From NCBI RefSeq assembly GCF_046237015.1, contig NZ_JBJYIN010000010.1, positions 62,001 to 126,000 of the forward strand: 64,000 bases of DNA, in the 5' to 3' direction. A model generated the notes under the pieces. It did no database searches, was not told where the DNA came from, and saw only the letters and a program-made list of their open reading frames with translations. The number at the start of each line of letters is the position of its first letter. The stretch's first letter is position 1. The position numbers and the translations under genes are program-made. The stretch comes from JBJYIN01 sp046237015. Its GTDB lineage: Bacteria; Pseudomonadota; Gammaproteobacteria; Enterobacterales; Enterobacteriaceae. Shown here in pieces: positions 61,529 through 64,000 of the stretch.

Positions 61529-62491
61529 ATGATTAAAAGAATTGGAGTACTGACGAGCGGCGGTGATGCACCCGGAATGAATGCGGCAATTCGTGGTGTG
61601 GTTCGAGCCGCACTGTCGGAAGGGCTGGAAGTTTTTGGTATTTATGATGGCTATCAGGGCTTGTATGAAGATCGCATGGCGCAGTTGGATCGCTACAGCG
61701 TATCGGATGTAATCAATCGTGGCGGAACCTTTCTTGGCTCAGCGCGTTTCCCGCAGTTTCGGGAAGATGCGGTTCGACAGGTGTGCGTAGATAATATGAA
61801 AAAACGCGGCCTGGATGCGTTGGTGGTTATTGGCGGCGATGGTTCCTATATGGGGGCTAAACGTCTGACTGAGACGGGATTTCCCTGCATCGGTCTGCCC
61901 GGTACGATCGACAACGACGTAGCGGGAACGGATTATACGATAGGTTACTTTACGGCGCTGGAAACGGTGCTGGAGGCGATTGACCGACTGCGTGATACTT
62001 CTTCTTCACATCAACGTATTTCCATTGTGGAAGTGATGGGGCGTCACTGTGGCGATTTGACGCTGGCGGCAGCGATTGCCGGTGGATGTGAGTTTATCGT
62101 GTTGCCAGAAGTACCGTTCAGCCCGGAAGATTTGGTTTGCGAAATCAAAGCGGGTATTGAGAAAGGCAAAAAACACGCGATTGTGGCGATCACTGAACTG
62201 GTATGTGACGTCGATGAGTTGGCTAAATACATTGAGAAAGAGACGGGGCGTGAAACCCGGGCAACCGTTCTTGGTCACATTCAGCGTGGCGGTTCCCCTG
62301 TCGCTTATGACCGCATTCTGGCTTCTCGTATGGGCGCGTACTCCATTGAGTTATTGCTGCAAGGCTATGGCGGTCGCTGTGTCGGTATCCAGAATGAGAA
62401 ACTGGTTCATCACGATATCATCGATGCGATCGAGAATATGAAGCGTCCATTTAAAGGCGACTGGTTGGATACGGCGAAAAAATTGTTCTAA
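61529..62491 (+). CDS. pfkA: 6-phosphofructokinase I PfkA
   Basis: A 320-residue ATP-dependent phosphofructokinase, the E. coli length. GVLTSGGDAPGMNAAIRGVVR is the ATP loop, GGDGSYMGAKRL the nucleotide site, GTIDNDVAGTDYTIGY the catalytic loop with the Asp base, and VEVMGRHCGDLTL the substrate loop. It commits fructose-6-phosphate to glycolysis. GAGGTT precedes the ATG. Confidence 0.97.
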   Translation: MIKRIGVLTSGGDAPGMNAAIRGVVRAALSEGLEVFGIYDGYQGLYEDRMAQLDRYSVSDVINRGGTFLGSARFPQFREDAVRQVCVDNMKKRGLDALVVIGGDGSYMGAKRLTETGFPCIGLPGTIDNDVAGTDYTIGYFTALETVLEAIDRLRDTSSSHQRISIVEVMGRHCGDLTLAAAIAGGCEFIVLPEVPFSPEDLVCEIKAGIEKGKKHAIVAITELVCDVDELAKYIEKETGRETRATVLGHIQRGGSPVAYDRILASRMGAYSIELLLQGYGGRCVGIQNEKLVHHDIIDAIENMKRPFKGDWLDTAKKLF

Positions 62492-62524
62492 TTTCGCCAG
62501 ATGTTGTTTGTTCCTGTCTGAAGT

Positions 62525-62557
62525 AAAAATCCCGCTCGCTCGTAAGGCGGGATTTTT
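62525..62557 (+). terminator. Terminator of pfkA
   Basis: AAAAATCCCGC / GCGGGATTTTT stem-loop; strong A/T-flanked intrinsic terminator 33 bases after the stop. Confidence 0.92.
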
Positions 62558-62784
62558 ATATGTGTTTAATAATTAATTATTTTTTATCGTTATTACCCAT
62601 TATGGCTAAATATCGCCATTAACTGGCATAATACGAATCGCTGCTTTAGCGAATGCAGGGTTTGGGTTTTGTCGATCGGCATTGGGCAGTTTGTTGACCT
62701 AAACTTCTGGTATGACGTCCATTGAGTGAACATGCTGCTTTGCTTATTGCTGGTGAATTGAATCGCTATTATTGAGGTTTTCGC

Positions 62785-63669
62785 ATGAAAAAAGTTACCG
62801 TTGCCGCAACACAAATGGCGTGCTCCTGGGATTTACCCAGAAACATTGAAAATGCTGAGAAGCTGGTGCGGCAGGCGCATGCAAAAGGCGCTCAGGTTAT
62901 CCTGATTCAGGAATTGTTTGCCGCGCCTTATTTCTGTATCGACCAGAGCCCAGAGCACTATGCACTGGCGGAAGAGCTGGAAACCAGTCCGCTCATCAAA
63001 CATTTTTCTGCATTGGCAGCAGAATTGAGCGTGGTGCTGCCGTTGAGCTTCTTTGAACGTGCCAATAACGCCTATTACAACTCGCTGGTGATGATTGACG
63101 CGGATGGTGCCGTGCTGGATGTTTACCGTAAAACGCATATCCCGAACGGCCCGGCGTATCAGGAAAAACAGTTCTTCATTCCGGGCGACACCGGCTTTAA
63201 GGTCTGGCAGACGCGCTATGCGAAAATTGGTGTCGGTATCTGTTGGGATCAATGGTTCCCGGAAACCGCGCGTAGTCTGGCGTTGCTTGGCGCGGAGATG
63301 ATCTTTTACCCAACGGCGATTGGTTCTGAACCCGCTTATCCTGAGATCGACAGTCAACCGCATTGGACTCGTGTTCAGCAAGGCCATGCCGCCGCGAATT
63401 TGGTGCCGGTGATTGCCTCTAACCGTATTGGAACGGAAGCCAGTAAGTTTATCGATGGTCTGGAAATGACATTCTACGGCTCCTCTTTTATTGCCGATCA
63501 GACCGGTGCGCTGGTGGCTCAGGCTAACAAAACCGATGAAACCGTGCTGGTCCACGAATTTGATTTAGATGCTATCGCTGCACAGCGTGCTTCGTGGGGC
63601 TTGTTCCGCGATCGCCGCCCGGAAATGTATGGCACGATTGGCAGTTCTGACGGTAAAACCCGGAGATAA
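62785..63669 (+). CDS. aguB: N-carbamoylputrescine amidase AguB
   Basis: A 294-residue nitrilase-superfamily enzyme with the catalytic triad Glu43 (LIQELF), Lys116 (YRKTHIPNG) and Cys153 (GICWDQWFPE). It converts N-carbamoylputrescine to putrescine, CO2 and ammonia. It is followed after 3 bases by aguA, which supplies its substrate, so the pair forms the agmatine-to-putrescine route. GAGG lies 10 bases before the ATG. Confidence 0.95.
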   Translation: MKKVTVAATQMACSWDLPRNIENAEKLVRQAHAKGAQVILIQELFAAPYFCIDQSPEHYALAEELETSPLIKHFSALAAELSVVLPLSFFERANNAYYNSLVMIDADGAVLDVYRKTHIPNGPAYQEKQFFIPGDTGFKVWQTRYAKIGVGICWDQWFPETARSLALLGAEMIFYPTAIGSEPAYPEIDSQPHWTRVQQGHAAANLVPVIASNRIGTEASKFIDGLEMTFYGSSFIADQTGALVAQANKTDETVLVHEFDLDAIAAQRASWGLFRDRRPEMYGTIGSSDGKTRR

Positions 63670-63672
63670 GTG

Positions 63673-64000
63673 ATGCCACAGTTAGCAACTTCTCGCTTCA
63701 CGACACCTCATTTGACAACCGTCCCGCGCCAGGATGGTTTCATGATGCCTGCTGAATGGGCTCAGCATGACGCGGTGTGGATGATTTGGCCGTATCGTCG
63801 GGATAACTGGCGTGAAGACGGTGTTCCTGCTCAGAAAACGTTTGCACAGGTTGCAACGGCAATTGCGCAAACAACGCCGGTTATCATGGGGGTGCCCGCG
63901 AGCCATATGGCGGAAGCAAAACGCGTGATGCCTGCCAATGTCACGTTGGTTGAGATGGAAAGTGATGATGCCTGGATGCGTGATACCGGGCCAACCATGC
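63673..64000 (+). CDS. aguA: Agmatine deiminase AguA (5' part, cut by window end)
   Basis: The first 109 codons are present, without stop. FMMPAEWAQHDAVWMIWPYRRDNWRED and VEMESDDAWMRDTGPTM are signature segments of agmatine deiminase (guanidino-modifying fold, with substrate-site Asp/Arg in DDAWMRDTGP). It hydrolyses agmatine to N-carbamoylputrescine. ATG 63673 lies three bases after the aguB stop. Confidence 0.93.
   Translation, partial: MPQLATSRFTTPHLTTVPRQDGFMMPAEWAQHDAVWMIWPYRRDNWREDGVPAQKTFAQVATAIAQTTPVIMGVPASHMAEAKRVMPANVTLVEMESDDAWMRDTGPTM

Noticed and set aside
1..64000. CRISPR arrays, tRNA or rRNA genes, intact insertion sequences
   Set aside because: No regularly spaced direct repeats, no clover-leaf-like sequence and no transposase frame were seen on either strand.

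Overview
The window is chromosomal DNA of a gammaproteobacterium, most likely a soft-rot plant pathogen of the genus Pectobacterium. The core gene order is that of the Enterobacterales (tusA-zntA, rsmD/ftsYEX-rpoH-panM-livKHMGF, ugpBAECQ, cpxA-cpxR/cpxP, fieF-pfkA), ERIC repeats are present, and the accessory genes (SotB sugar efflux, L-threonate catabolism) fit a plant-associated lifestyle. All assignments come from reading sequence and from remembered family features; no database search was run.

Layout. 1-900: two AT-rich small genes that look like orphan immunity proteins of polymorphic toxins. 1285-8560: the yhhS-dcrB-yhhQ-tusA block, split by an AT-rich cassette (polar amino-acid ABC transporter plus a 4-oxalocrotonate tautomerase homologue); a decayed second copy of part of dcrB sits at the left edge of the cassette. 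8596-13126: zntA, yhhN, a DUF1820 gene, a 37-codon ORF, yhhL and rsmD. 13407-17476: ftsY-ftsE-ftsX and rpoH, with an overlapping sigma-E promoter and CRP site before rpoH. 17527-23280: panM and the branched-chain amino-acid transporter livKHMGF.

23300-32100 is an accessory block between liv and ugp, which are neighbours in E. coli. It holds a 127-bp ERIC, an aminotransferase, a complete L-threonate pathway with its DeoR-type regulator and a CRP site, an orphan TacA-type antitoxin followed by a wrecked toxin, and a ParDE pair. 32180-37310 is the ugpBAECQ operon behind tandem PHO boxes. 37416-42485 holds an AEC transporter, yhhA, a 196-bp ERIC, trmL, and an overlapping DUF3142/TPR gene pair. 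42520-45360 is the Cpx envelope-stress locus, with a CpxR box and the CpxQ small RNA in the 3' UTR of cpxP.

45507-60371 is a second accessory block, between cpxP and fieF. It contains HicAB, a 268-bp ERIC with two inserted modules, agp, a five-gene operon, and sotB. The operon (DUF4132/HEAT giant protein, MoxR-type AAA+ ATPase, DUF5682, VWA/MIDAS protein, SWIM zinc-finger protein; homologous to E. coli yehI and yehL-M-P-Q) is the least understood multi-component system here and the best candidate for a new biological machine. 60405-64000 returns to the backbone with fieF and pfkA, then aguB and the start of aguA (putrescine synthesis from agmatine).

The regulatory logic is unusually legible: PHO boxes for glycerophosphodiester uptake, CRP for threonate use, sigma-E and CRP for rpoH, CpxR for cpxP/cpxQ, a Cra-like palindrome for pfkA, and a Fur-like box in the zntA leader.
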